This document shows, in pieces, positions 15,721 through 23,947 of a DNA stretch of 64,000 nt. A program made the position numbers and the translations under genes. Within the stretch, counting starts at the first letter, position 1, and each line of letters starts with the position of its first letter. The notes under the pieces are model-generated. The model was not told the DNA's origin, did no database searches, and saw only the letters and a program-made list of their open reading frames with translations. Source of the DNA: Nonomuraea glycinis (lineage in GTDB: Bacteria; Actinomycetota; Actinomycetes; Streptosporangiales; Streptosporangiaceae); contig NZ_BMNK01000006.1 of the NCBI RefSeq assembly GCF_014646515.1, forward strand, positions 310,001 to 374,000. The letters run 5' to 3'.

Positions 15721-17124
15721 CTACGACTCCTCGCCTTTGAGATAGTCCAGGTCCTCGGGGTGTTCTTGATGTTCGTCGGCTACCTCCGCCCGATCCGCAG
15801 GCGCGAAGCCGAGCTCGTGCAGATGCTGGACCACCGACACGACGAGTAGCTGCCGGTGGAACCAGGCCTGGTCGACCTCCGGGTCGAACAGCAGCCGGAA
15901 CTGGCTCTCGGTGATGAGCGGACCATCGATTCTGTCTGCCGTATCGAGCAGCGCATCGATATTGCGACGCATCAGCCAATGCCGCATCCGTGGCTGCTCT
16001 TTAAGGGTCGCGTTGAACGCACGTAGCTGTCCGGCGGAGTTATCCGCCTTCAGCCATGTCGCGACCTGCGCGCCTGCGGCCTTGATCTCGTCGATCTCGT
16101 TCTGGTTCATTCGCGTCACCTCGCTCACGAAGGACAGGCACAACTCGGCGAGCTCCGTGGTGTCCTTGCGGATCAGGCCCTGGTCGAGGTGTGCCGTCAG
16201 ATACCGGCTGCAGGCAGCGACGATGCGCTCTGGCGCGCGAAAGGCGTTGCGCGCCAGAGCGACGATGCCTGCCTTGTCCGCAGTCGCATGGGCGCGTAGC
16301 AGCGCCGCGAAGCCACGCGAGCGCGGCGGGCGTGACGAGCGCCGCAGCCATTCGGCCAGCGGCTGCTCCAAGGACTGGATCTCAAGCATCTGGCCGCGGT
16401 TGTTGTTGCTGAATACCAGCAACTCCACGCCCGCCGTCAGCCGATCCTCATGCAGCCTCAACGCCTGCAGGGCCAGCACCTCGTCAGTGCCCACGCCCTT
16501 CGACTCGGGCTTGCCCAACGCGATCAGCTGCTGATTCCGCTCCACCCGCCGTGACAGGGTCCGCGCCATGAACCGCTCGTCCCAGCTGTGCAGCGCGATC
16601 GACGGTCCACCGGTCAGGCGGCAACCGTACGGAAGGGCGTAGAAGCAACACAGGCACGGCCAGCAGAGAGCCATCCCGGAGTGCCCTCGGGGCGTGTTGT
16701 TCCGGTAGAGATCGCTCTCGGCCAGCGGGACATCCACCTTGCCGAAGAACCCCACCGCCTGCCACCCGCACAGCATGCACCCCGCCGCCGGCCACAGCGC
16801 TTCGTCCGGCATCCGACGCCAGGTCCGCACGGCGTCGCCGATCGTGGTGTCGTCCCTCTTCGCATTGCTGTGATGATTCATCTTGGAGTTCGGGAAGAAC
16901 GACATGCTCGCCTTGAGCCAGAACCCCTCCGCGCTCTTGCCGTCCCGCACCAACGCGGCACGGACGGCGTCCTTCGTCACCGTTTCCACGGCACGGTCGA
17001 ACGCCTCGGGCAGCAGCGACTCAGGTGCGGGTCCCTTCCCCAGGTGCACCAGCGCGTACGCGCCTATCCGTTGAAGAGGGTGGGCTGTCAGCGCCAGTCG
17101 GCTTTGGTGGCCGGCTTCGCTCAC
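15721..17124 (-). CDS. cas8b: Type I-B Cascade large subunit Cas8 (Cst1-like)
   Basis: 467 residues from the GTG at 17124, which overlaps the cas6 stop as GTGA; the open frame reaches 17388 but the upstream part runs antisense-like through cas6. Two cysteine pairs (CMLCGWQ about residue 120 and CWPCLCC about 155) match the CxxC zinc-finger Cst1 group of Cas8. It would recognise the PAM and recruit Cas3. Sequence is otherwise variable, as is usual for Cas8, so the call rests on the CxxC pairs, length and operon position. Confidence 0.88.
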   Translation of the reverse strand: MSEAGHQSRLALTAHPLQRIGAYALVHLGKGPAPESLLPEAFDRAVETVTKDAVRAALVRDGKSAEGFWLKASMSFFPNSKMNHHSNAKRDDTTIGDAVRTWRRMPDEALWPAAGCMLCGWQAVGFFGKVDVPLAESDLYRNNTPRGHSGMALCWPCLCCFYALPYGCRLTGGPSIALHSWDERFMARTLSRRVERNQQLIALGKPESKGVGTDEVLALQALRLHEDRLTAGVELLVFSNNNRGQMLEIQSLEQPLAEWLRRSSRPPRSRGFAALLRAHATADKAGIVALARNAFRAPERIVAACSRYLTAHLDQGLIRKDTTELAELCLSFVSEVTRMNQNEIDEIKAAGAQVATWLKADNSAGQLRAFNATLKEQPRMRHWLMRRNIDALLDTADRIDGPLITESQFRLLFDPEVDQAWFHRQLLVVSVVQHLHELGFAPADRAEVADEHQEHPEDLDYLKGEES

Positions 17125-17849
17125 GCGGACACCCAGCCGAAGCCGGCGGCGTTGGCCTGCCCCAGCCCCCAGCTCCAGATGGCCTGCAGAGTCTCGGGCG
17201 CCCCGACCAGCTCCACCTCTATCGGTGCTCCCGGCTTGGCCCCCTGCCCGACCCGATAGGAGCGCTTGCCTCCGACCCAGGAGATCTCCGTCAGCGACAC
17301 CTTGGGGTCCAGCCCCAGCGTCTCCGCCTTGCGCCGGAGATTGCCTTGCAGGTACGCCGGGAATTCCGGATCCGTCGGCAGCAGCCACGCCTGCCGAGTG
17401 GTCCGAATCCCTGCCGAGTCGCGCCCCGACCCCTTCATGACGACCGGGGTACTCGTCCTGAAGCGCGCCCGTCCCGAGGCGAATTCCGGCGGATCCACCG
17501 CGGTCACGCTCACCACGTGAAGCGCCGTCCCGCCCCAGTCGAGCAGCTCGCGCTGCTTGATGCCCTGTACGAGCACGGCCGCCACATCGAGGATGGGACT
17601 TCCCACCTCGAACCAGCCCTGCCCGCCCGCCGCGTACTTCCCCTTCCGGCGCTTCGCCAGCGGAAACATTGGAGCCCCATGCCCCACAGGCACCATGCCG
17701 TACGGCTCCATCCCCCCGGCGTGGAAGTACCGACCGACCACGGGGGCTTCGCGGTTGAGCACGTCATAGATCAGCCCCCTGCCCGGTGCCAGCACCATGC
17801 CCCACGGGATCTCTGCGGCCGTCGTACTGACCTCCACGCGCACCCGCAT
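17121..17849 (-). CDS. cas6: crRNA-processing endoribonuclease Cas6
   Basis: 242 residues from the ATG at 17849, preceded by AGAGGAGAC. The C-terminus GLGQANAAGFGWVSA is the glycine-rich loop typical of Cas6. It cuts repeats at the base of the hairpin to leave the 8-nt GTCTCAAC handle. It is the first gene of the type I-B operon and the only cas6 in the window, so crRNAs for the type III complex probably also come from it. The operon promoter must lie in 17850-18024, the gap shared with the array 3 leader. Confidence 0.92.
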   Translation of the reverse strand: MRVRVEVSTTAAEIPWGMVLAPGRGLIYDVLNREAPVVGRYFHAGGMEPYGMVPVGHGAPMFPLAKRRKGKYAAGGQGWFEVGSPILDVAAVLVQGIKQRELLDWGGTALHVVSVTAVDPPEFASGRARFRTSTPVVMKGSGRDSAGIRTTRQAWLLPTDPEFPAYLQGNLRRKAETLGLDPKVSLTEISWVGGKRSYRVGQGAKPGAPIEVELVGAPETLQAIWSWGLGQANAAGFGWVSA

Positions 17850-18024
17850 CGTTGTCTCCTCTGCTCTTCGTCGCCTTCCACCTACTACAGATGGACGAAG
17901 ACTCGGCTGACCCCGATCGGAGGTCATTCCTGCAGGCCAGGAAGGTGGTACGAGCGGTCACGAGATCAGTTGGTATGGTTGCTCGTGGTCCTCAACGTGA
18001 TCAGGCGCCGTCATGTGATCATGG

Positions 18025-18129
18025 TTTTGCAGCGAACCTCCAGAGTTTTCTGCACAACCGGAGGTTCACTGCAAAACAACTCCTGAAGCCGCATCTCTTG
18101 TGCCGTTTGACCAGTGGCTTTACCTTGGG
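18025..18129 (+). promoter_or_regulatory. Leader of array 3
   Basis: Inverted repeat at 18025-18076 (arms TTTTGCAGCGAACCTCC and GGAGGTTCACTGCAAAA), preceded by TGATCATGG, then 53 bases ending CTTTACCTTGGG at the first repeat. It lies in the divergent gap between cas6 and the array and so could affect both directions. The remaining gap (17850-18024) must contain the cas6 promoter; I see no clear hexamers. Confidence 0.75.
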
Positions 18130-18885
18130 GTCCTCATCGCCCCTGCGAGGGGTCTCAACGCCTGCTTCTCGGCGCTCCACGCCTCCGACGGCTGTCCTCA
18201 TCGCCCCTGCGAGGGGTCTCAACCAGGTGAAACGCGAATACCACCGGCGGCGGCGATGACGTCCTCATCGCCCCTGCGAGGGGTCTCAACATGACGAGGA
18301 CGGACGAGTCGGCCAGCTGCTGGCCGGTCCTCATCGCCCCTGCGAGGGGTCTCAACGTGCTGGTGCGGACTTCGGGGCCGACGTAGTGGGTGTCCTCATC
18401 GCCCCTGCGAGGGGTCTCAACGTAGAAGTGGGCAAGCGCCGTCAGGTGAAGCCATTAGTCCTCATCGCCCCTGCGAGGGGTCTCAACCGGAAGTTCAGCG
18501 TGACGGATGGGACCGGTAGGCCAGTCCTCGTCGCCTTTATGAGGGGTCTCAACGAGCGACGCTCGTAGGTCATCGACGGGTGCAGCTAAGTCCTCATCGC
18601 CCTTAAGAGGGGTCTCAACAGCCATTCGGGTACCAGGTTCCTGATGTCGGCGGGGGCGGTCCTCGTCGCCCTTAAGAGGGGTCTCAACATCACAGCGACG
18701 TTGTTCGGTCCCTCCGACCAGTCGAGGTCCTCATCGCCCCCTAAAGAGGGGTCTCAACATCTCCGGGCCGACCACCAGGTAGCGGTCTGCGGGGCCTTAT
18801 CGCCCCTGAGAGGGGTCTCAACTCCACCTGATCAAGGCGCTGCAGCATCAGTGCGGTGGCGCTCATAGCCTCTGCAAGGTCCAAC
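18130..18885 (+). CRISPR. CRISPR array 3 (12 repeats, 11 spacers), decaying distally
   Basis: Repeats start at 18130, 18194, 18261, 18327, 18392, 18458, 18524, 18590, 18659, 18727, 18793 and 18856. The first six are identical (GTCCTCATCG start, CCCCT-GCG-AGGGG hairpin, GTCTCAAC end). From 18524 on, the left arm and loop change (CCTTTATG, CCCTTAAG, CCCCTAAAG) while AGGGGTCTCAAC is kept; the last (18856) is barely recognisable. The decay runs away from the leader, matching age order. The membrane SAVED gene starts 102 bp after the last repeat on the same strand. Confidence 0.97.
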
Positions 18886-18987
18886 CGGATCTACCTCCCA
18901 GGCATAGCGACGAGCGCGCCCATTTCAGCGGGCTCCGCGCGTCGTCCATCAGTAAGAGATGGAGGGCAAGCTTGGGAGGGAATGCGC

Positions 18988-20124
18988 ATGGCGGTGCTCA
19001 GAGGGCCTGGGAACCTTTGGGGGAAGACATCCGGCTGGATAGTGGCGGCGCTTGCGGGTGTGGCGGCGGCCGTGGCTGCCGGAACGTTGCCCGATGTGAT
19101 CAAAGGTTGGCTGGGTCAACAGCAGTGGTTGTTGACGATCTTGTGTCTGGGGGCGGCCGGGGTCTTCGCCGGCATCAACCTGTGGCAGCAGCGCAGCAAG
19201 GGTGTGGGCATTGTCATCACGTTGCCCAGGGCCCCCTGGCGGGATCCGTGGAACAGCCAGTGGACCAGGGCAGCGATCGATCATGCCAGACGGCACAGGG
19301 ACTCCTGCTTCACCGTGGAGCGGGACATCTCCGGGCCATTACCGGAGGCGGACGCTGAGGCCCGTTCGGCCGCGCGGCGGGATCGTGCGGACACGCTGGA
19401 GCTGGTCCGTAGCCTCGTGACGGCTCGGCTCATGGAGTTGTCCGAATCCGACCCGGCCACCCCGGTCTCGATCTACATCAACGCCGCCCTCCCCGACGCC
19501 TTCGAGCTGGGGACCAAGCTCAAGTTCCACGTCCACCGGGAGTTACGAGGGCTTGGCGTCGATCCAGACCGGCAGCGGCCTGGGGAGATCACGCCGGTCG
19601 TCCCGCAGCGCTCGGAAAGCGTCGATGCGGACTTCTTCCCTGCTGTACGGCTGAGTAGCCGGTTGAAGGAGCCGCTGACGAAGGACGAAGCGGCACAGGC
19701 GGCCAGGCTCGCCACGGTGATCGAAGAGCCCGCGTTCAAGGCCGACCCGGACGGCCAGGCCGTCGCGCTCATCGTGCATCTGTCGGACAACCCGCAGATG
19801 GTGGCCGAGGCGCTCCTCGCAGCTCAGCAGGGCTGCGCTGACACTGACGGCCGCAAGGAAAAGTGCCGGGCGGCGCTCGTCATCGACGGCGGCCCGGCGA
19901 ACATCCCGGAGACCGTACGGGACTTCGAGCTGGCGGTGCGGTTGGTATACGCGACCTGGCGCACCTGGAACACCGCCCACCCCGAGTACGCCTCCCTACA
20001 GCCCCGCTTGTTCCTGGCCGCACCCACCAGCGTCGCGCTGGCCCTGGGCTGGCTCCTCGGCCACAAGGTGCGAGCCGTGCCGAACCCCTACCGGAAGGAA
20101 AGTGAGCCGTGCACCTCGTCGTGA
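18988..20124 (+). CDS. Membrane-anchored SAVED-domain protein, putative type III effector
   Basis: 378 residues from the ATG at 18988 (MAVLRGPG), 7 nt after a GGAGGG site; an ATG at 18982 is too close to it. Two hydrophobic helices (about 15-33 and 46-64) are joined by a short loop, then comes a cytosolic domain. Its C-terminus (RLFLAAPTSVALALGWLLGHKVRAV) is the SAVED-type ending, compare LFLAGPGGLALLLGH in the nuclease at 7396-8871. 2TM-SAVED proteins are cyclic-nucleotide-gated membrane effectors in CBASS. The gene overlaps cas10 by 16 bp, so it is translated with the III-D complex and probably answers its cyclic oligoadenylate by disturbing the membrane. Confidence 0.72.
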   Translation: MAVLRGPGNLWGKTSGWIVAALAGVAAAVAAGTLPDVIKGWLGQQQWLLTILCLGAAGVFAGINLWQQRSKGVGIVITLPRAPWRDPWNSQWTRAAIDHARRHRDSCFTVERDISGPLPEADAEARSAARRDRADTLELVRSLVTARLMELSESDPATPVSIYINAALPDAFELGTKLKFHVHRELRGLGVDPDRQRPGEITPVVPQRSESVDADFFPAVRLSSRLKEPLTKDEAAQAARLATVIEEPAFKADPDGQAVALIVHLSDNPQMVAEALLAAQQGCADTDGRKEKCRAALVIDGGPANIPETVRDFELAVRLVYATWRTWNTAHPEYASLQPRLFLAAPTSVALALGWLLGHKVRAVPNPYRKESEPCTSS

Positions 20125-21665
20125 TGGCCACAGCCGGCAACCAGAGATACATCTTCGCCTCGGGCAAACGCCAGGAGATCGTCGGTGCGTCCGACCTCAT
20201 CGCCAGGGTGAACGAGACCTGGGTGTTCGAGGCGTTGGCCGACACATTCCAGGGTTTCGATCACCGTACGTGGCGCATCGAGACCCACGAGGCGGAACTC
20301 CTGGTAGCTGCGGCAGGCCGGATTTCGGTGCTGGTCAAGGATCCGGACGCCGGACGCCGACTGGTGACGGTGCTGACCCGCCGGGCTCTGGAAGAGGCGC
20401 CTGGGTTGGATCTCTGCGGAGCGGTGATCGCATGTCCCCCCGGCGAGCTGGCAGCCGTCCTGCGCGGCGCGCAGTCGCGGCTCGGTGCCGTACGGGAGCT
20501 GCGACCGAGCCCTGAGGGCCGGTTCCTGCGGTTGCCGCTGGTCGCCGACTGCGCGTCCAGCGGGCTGCCCGCCTCGGGCATGCGTCGTGAAGGACGGGAC
20601 GAACCCGTGCAGGCGAGGTCGGCGGAGGCGATGAAGAAGCTGGCCGCCTATCCCGGAGCGCTGGAGCGGTTGGGCGAGCGGGTTTCGGCTGATCGGCGGC
20701 GGATGCGGCAGATGGTGGACCGGCTGGGGCTGGAGGCCGACTGGGTGGCGGTGGTGCACGCTGACGGCAACGGCTTGGGTGAGGTGTTCCGCAGCGTGGT
20801 CGAGTCCAGGAACGGTGACGACGACCGAGCTCAGGCGAACGCGCTACGGAGCTTTTCGCTCGGGGTGGACGGTTGCGCGAAGCGTGCCTTGACCAGCGCA
20901 CTGGAACGTACGAGCCGAGGGCAGGCGGCGCTTCCGGTGCTGCCGCTCGTGGTCGGAGGCGATGACCTCACGGTGGTGTGTGAGGGGGACGTGGCGCTGC
21001 CCTTCACCCGCAACTATTTGGAGGCGTTCGAGGAAGAGACGGCCCGCGACGAGCACCTGCGCCCGTTGCTCGACGCCTTGGAGCTTCCGCATCTGGGCGC
21101 GGGCGCCGGTGTGGCGATCGTGAAGCGCAACTATCCCTTCCACTTCGCGTACGAGCTCGCGGAGAAGCTCGCCACTGAAGAGGCGAAGAAGGTCAAGCAG
21201 TGGAGTTCCGCGCTGGCCTTCGTGGCGCTGTACGAGAGCTCGGCGCCGAACCTGGACCGGATCCGTACGAGCGTCTCGCTCTCCGGCGGATCGAGCCGCT
21301 CCGCTTCTCCGTACCTGGTCGGAGCTGGTGCGCGGGAGGAGCGCGCTCATGGGCGTACCTGGGAGGACTTGGAGCGGCGAGTGGCGGCGCTGCGGCGGGA
21401 GGACGAGCACGGCGAGCTGCTCATCGCCCGCGGGGCGGCACACGACCTGCGCGAAGGGCTGTGCCTCGCGCCGGACGTGGCCGCCTCCCGGCTCGAACTG
21501 CTCCGCCATCGATACGCCGGGGACAGGGTGCGGAAACGGGCTCTGGAAGACCTGACGCACGAGGGCCAACTGGTGTGGACCGTCCATGACGGAAGCGAGG
21601 GCAAGCAGGTGACGGGTTTGCTGGATGCGATGGCGGCGCTGCAGTTCCTGCCGGAGGCACGATGA
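20109..21665 (+). CDS. cas10: Cas10, type III-D (GGDD cyclase, no HD domain)
   Basis: 518 residues from the GTG at 20109, inside the end of the SAVED gene; an ATG at 20124 is also possible. The palm region has VHADGNGLGEVF (DGNG at 219-222) and the cyclase motif GGDD at 283-286 (LVVGGDDLTVV), then GAGVAIVKRNYPFHFAYELAEKL, typical of Cas10 palm domains. The protein is short for Cas10 and no N-terminal HD nuclease motif is seen, so DNA cutting is unlikely. Intact GGDD predicts cyclic oligoadenylate synthesis on target RNA binding. This fits the neighbouring SAVED and CARF proteins. Confidence 0.92.
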   Translation: MHLVVMATAGNQRYIFASGKRQEIVGASDLIARVNETWVFEALADTFQGFDHRTWRIETHEAELLVAAAGRISVLVKDPDAGRRLVTVLTRRALEEAPGLDLCGAVIACPPGELAAVLRGAQSRLGAVRELRPSPEGRFLRLPLVADCASSGLPASGMRREGRDEPVQARSAEAMKKLAAYPGALERLGERVSADRRRMRQMVDRLGLEADWVAVVHADGNGLGEVFRSVVESRNGDDDRAQANALRSFSLGVDGCAKRALTSALERTSRGQAALPVLPLVVGGDDLTVVCEGDVALPFTRNYLEAFEEETARDEHLRPLLDALELPHLGAGAGVAIVKRNYPFHFAYELAEKLATEEAKKVKQWSSALAFVALYESSAPNLDRIRTSVSLSGGSSRSASPYLVGAGAREERAHGRTWEDLERRVAALRREDEHGELLIARGAAHDLREGLCLAPDVAASRLELLRHRYAGDRVRKRALEDLTHEGQLVWTVHDGSEGKQVTGLLDAMAALQFLPEAR

Positions 21666-23947
21666 GCGGCGACGGAAAGTTCACGATCTCGCTGTTCATG
21701 ATGAGCGACTGGCGGGTGGGCACGGGAACGGGGGCGCGGGGCTACGTCGATCGCATCGTCCAGCGGGACGGCGAGGACGGCTCCGGCGGCCCTGCCGCGC
21801 CCATCATCCCGGCCAAGACGCTCGTGGGAGTGTGGCGGGACTCCTGCGAAGTCGCGGCGCAGGCGCTCGACAGCGGAGCCGACGGGGTATGGCACGAGTG
21901 GCTGGGCTTCTTGTTCGGTGATCAGTACGCGACCGGTGACGGCCTCCTGCGAGCCGCCGCACTGACGGTCGAAGGACCGTTGCGGCTGCCGGAGAGGTTG
22001 ACCCGGTTGCTGCGGGAACGGCCGCAACTGGCCTGGGCGACCACGTTCCGCAAGCCGGGCGTGGCCATCGATCCGGCTTCGGGGACCGCCAGTGAAGGCA
22101 AGCTCTGGTTCGACGAGATGGCCCGGGCGGGGCTGACGCTCTCCGGGCGTGGCCGCGTCGAGGGGTTCGCCGACCTGGACGAGGGGCAGCGCCGGGCGGC
22201 GATGCTGCTGCTGACGGCCGGGGCGCGACTGCTGGAGAACATCGGCGGCAAGCGGCGGCGCGGCGCGGGCCGCTGCACGATGGCTCTCGAAGGGCCGGAT
22301 GCCGTACCGGACTGGTCGATCACGGACGTGCCCGGTCCACCTCCGGCTCCCGAATGCGCCATCCCGGTCCACACGACAGCGCCGGCCGGGGGAGAGCAGG
22401 GCTGGGAGCGGGTGGAGCTCGTCATCGCCGTCGAGCAGCCGATCCTGGCCGCCACCACGGTTCTGGGCAACGTCATGAGCGGCGAGACCCATGTTCCCGG
22501 CTGGTGCCTGATGCCGGAGGTGGTCCGGAGGCTCGGCGGCAAGGCCCACGCGCTGGTACGCACCGGCGATCTCGTGGTGACGGCCGCGACACCCCAGGCC
22601 GCGACTGGTGCACGTACACTTCCCGCGCCTCGCGTGCTCGTGCGCGCAAAGGGCGGCAAGGAGGTCATCGGCAACCGGATGGCGGGCTCTGTCGAGACGG
22701 GCAAGCCGTGCAAGAACGGATATGTCGTCCCAGAAACGGCGGAGATCGTCGAGCCGTACACCACGGTTCGGATGCACAACAGCATCCAGGACCTCTCGCA
22801 ACGGCCCACCAGGGAGATCGGCGGCATTTACGTCTATCGGGCGCTGGCCGCCCGGACGGTGCTGCGTGCCGAGGTACGCGTCCGAGCGGGTCGCTTGGAT
22901 CCTGGCTGGGAGCAGCGGATGTCGGGCCGCTGGCGGATCGGCCGCTCCTCCAAGGACGACTACGGGCAAGCGAAGGTGACCGTACGGCCCGTCGCCGATC
23001 AGCGCGGCGACAGGGGAGCCGTTGATCAGCTCCGGGTGTGGCTGCTGTCGGATCTGCTGGTCCGCGACTGTCGGCTACGTCCCAGCACGGACCTGAACGA
23101 CGTCGCCCGGGCCTTGGAGCAGGCGCTGGCGCAAGCAGGTGCCCCCGGCGTGCACCTGGAACCCGAGATCGCCCCGGAGGAAGGCCGCGCGACGGTCGCG
23201 GTCGGCGCGCATCGTACGGAGAGCTGGCACCGTGGCTGGCGTATGCCACGCACCACCCTGTACGGCCTGGCCGCCGGAAGCTGCCTCACGTTCGCGGTCA
23301 CCGGCGGCCCCATCCCCGCCCATGTACTGGCGGAAGTGCGTGCCGCGGGCGTCGGGGAGCGTCGAAGCGAAGGCTTCGGGCAACTGGAACTGGATCACGA
23401 CCTGCTGACTCGTTCCATCTCCGCAGGCGGGACGGCTGCCAAGACGGCCGAGCAGGGCGCTGCCCACACCGAACCTCTGCTCGCGCCCGGTGAGAAGGGA
23501 TACGAGGAAGCGCGGATCTTCGAGCGTGCGGCGTGGCTGAGCGAGATCCGGCGCAGCTGTGACGGCATCCGCGGCGACAGCCAGCGTCGCGCCGAGATCG
23601 TACCTGCCGGAGTGAGGCCCACCCAGCTGAACGCCTTGCGCGCGATCGTCCGTGAGCTGTCATCCGGGCGGGCTGTTTCCCGTTTCCTCTGGTTGACACG
23701 GAAGAAGGCGGGCCGCCCCGACTGGCCTCAGAAAGAGGTCGATGGGTTTCGTGAACTGCTCGAAGACCCGGACAAGATCTGGACGTTGCTCTCGCTTCAG
23801 GAGGACCGCTTGGTCGCCACGACGGACGGTGCGGAGAGGCTACGAGCAGATCTGCGGGCGGAGGCCCTGCGCGTCCTCGTCGACTCCTGTCTCGCCGCAC
23901 ACGGCCGGGCCGAGGCAGCCGGGGAAGTCGAAGGGAGCAAGCGATGA
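21662..23947 (+). CDS. Cas7-Cas5(Csx10)-Cas11-like fusion, type III-D
   Basis: 761 residues, several times a single RAMP subunit. Residues about 5-215 form a Cas7-type RAMP (SDWRVGTGTGARGYVDRIV; PIIPAKTLVGVWRDS; ENIGGKRRRGAGRC). Residues about 235-610 look like Csx10/Cas5 (the GERRSEGFGQLEL loop near 590). The last 130 are helix-rich (RAAWLSEIRRSCDGI; LNALRAIVRELSSG; ADLRAEALRVLVDSCL) and would fit a fused Cas11. This order is that of the Cas7-Cas5-Cas11 protein of III-Dv complexes. ATGA overlaps join it to cas10 and the next gene. The Cas11 assignment rests on position and helicity only. Confidence 0.82.
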   Translation: MSGDGKFTISLFMMSDWRVGTGTGARGYVDRIVQRDGEDGSGGPAAPIIPAKTLVGVWRDSCEVAAQALDSGADGVWHEWLGFLFGDQYATGDGLLRAAALTVEGPLRLPERLTRLLRERPQLAWATTFRKPGVAIDPASGTASEGKLWFDEMARAGLTLSGRGRVEGFADLDEGQRRAAMLLLTAGARLLENIGGKRRRGAGRCTMALEGPDAVPDWSITDVPGPPPAPECAIPVHTTAPAGGEQGWERVELVIAVEQPILAATTVLGNVMSGETHVPGWCLMPEVVRRLGGKAHALVRTGDLVVTAATPQAATGARTLPAPRVLVRAKGGKEVIGNRMAGSVETGKPCKNGYVVPETAEIVEPYTTVRMHNSIQDLSQRPTREIGGIYVYRALAARTVLRAEVRVRAGRLDPGWEQRMSGRWRIGRSSKDDYGQAKVTVRPVADQRGDRGAVDQLRVWLLSDLLVRDCRLRPSTDLNDVARALEQALAQAGAPGVHLEPEIAPEEGRATVAVGAHRTESWHRGWRMPRTTLYGLAAGSCLTFAVTGGPIPAHVLAEVRAAGVGERRSEGFGQLELDHDLLTRSISAGGTAAKTAEQGAAHTEPLLAPGEKGYEEARIFERAAWLSEIRRSCDGIRGDSQRRAEIVPAGVRPTQLNALRAIVRELSSGRAVSRFLWLTRKKAGRPDWPQKEVDGFRELLEDPDKIWTLLSLQEDRLVATTDGAERLRADLRAEALRVLVDSCLAAHGRAEAAGEVEGSKR

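Noticed and set aside
20109..20400. HD nuclease domain in Cas10
   Set aside because: No His-Asp pair with the expected spacing is seen in the N-terminus.
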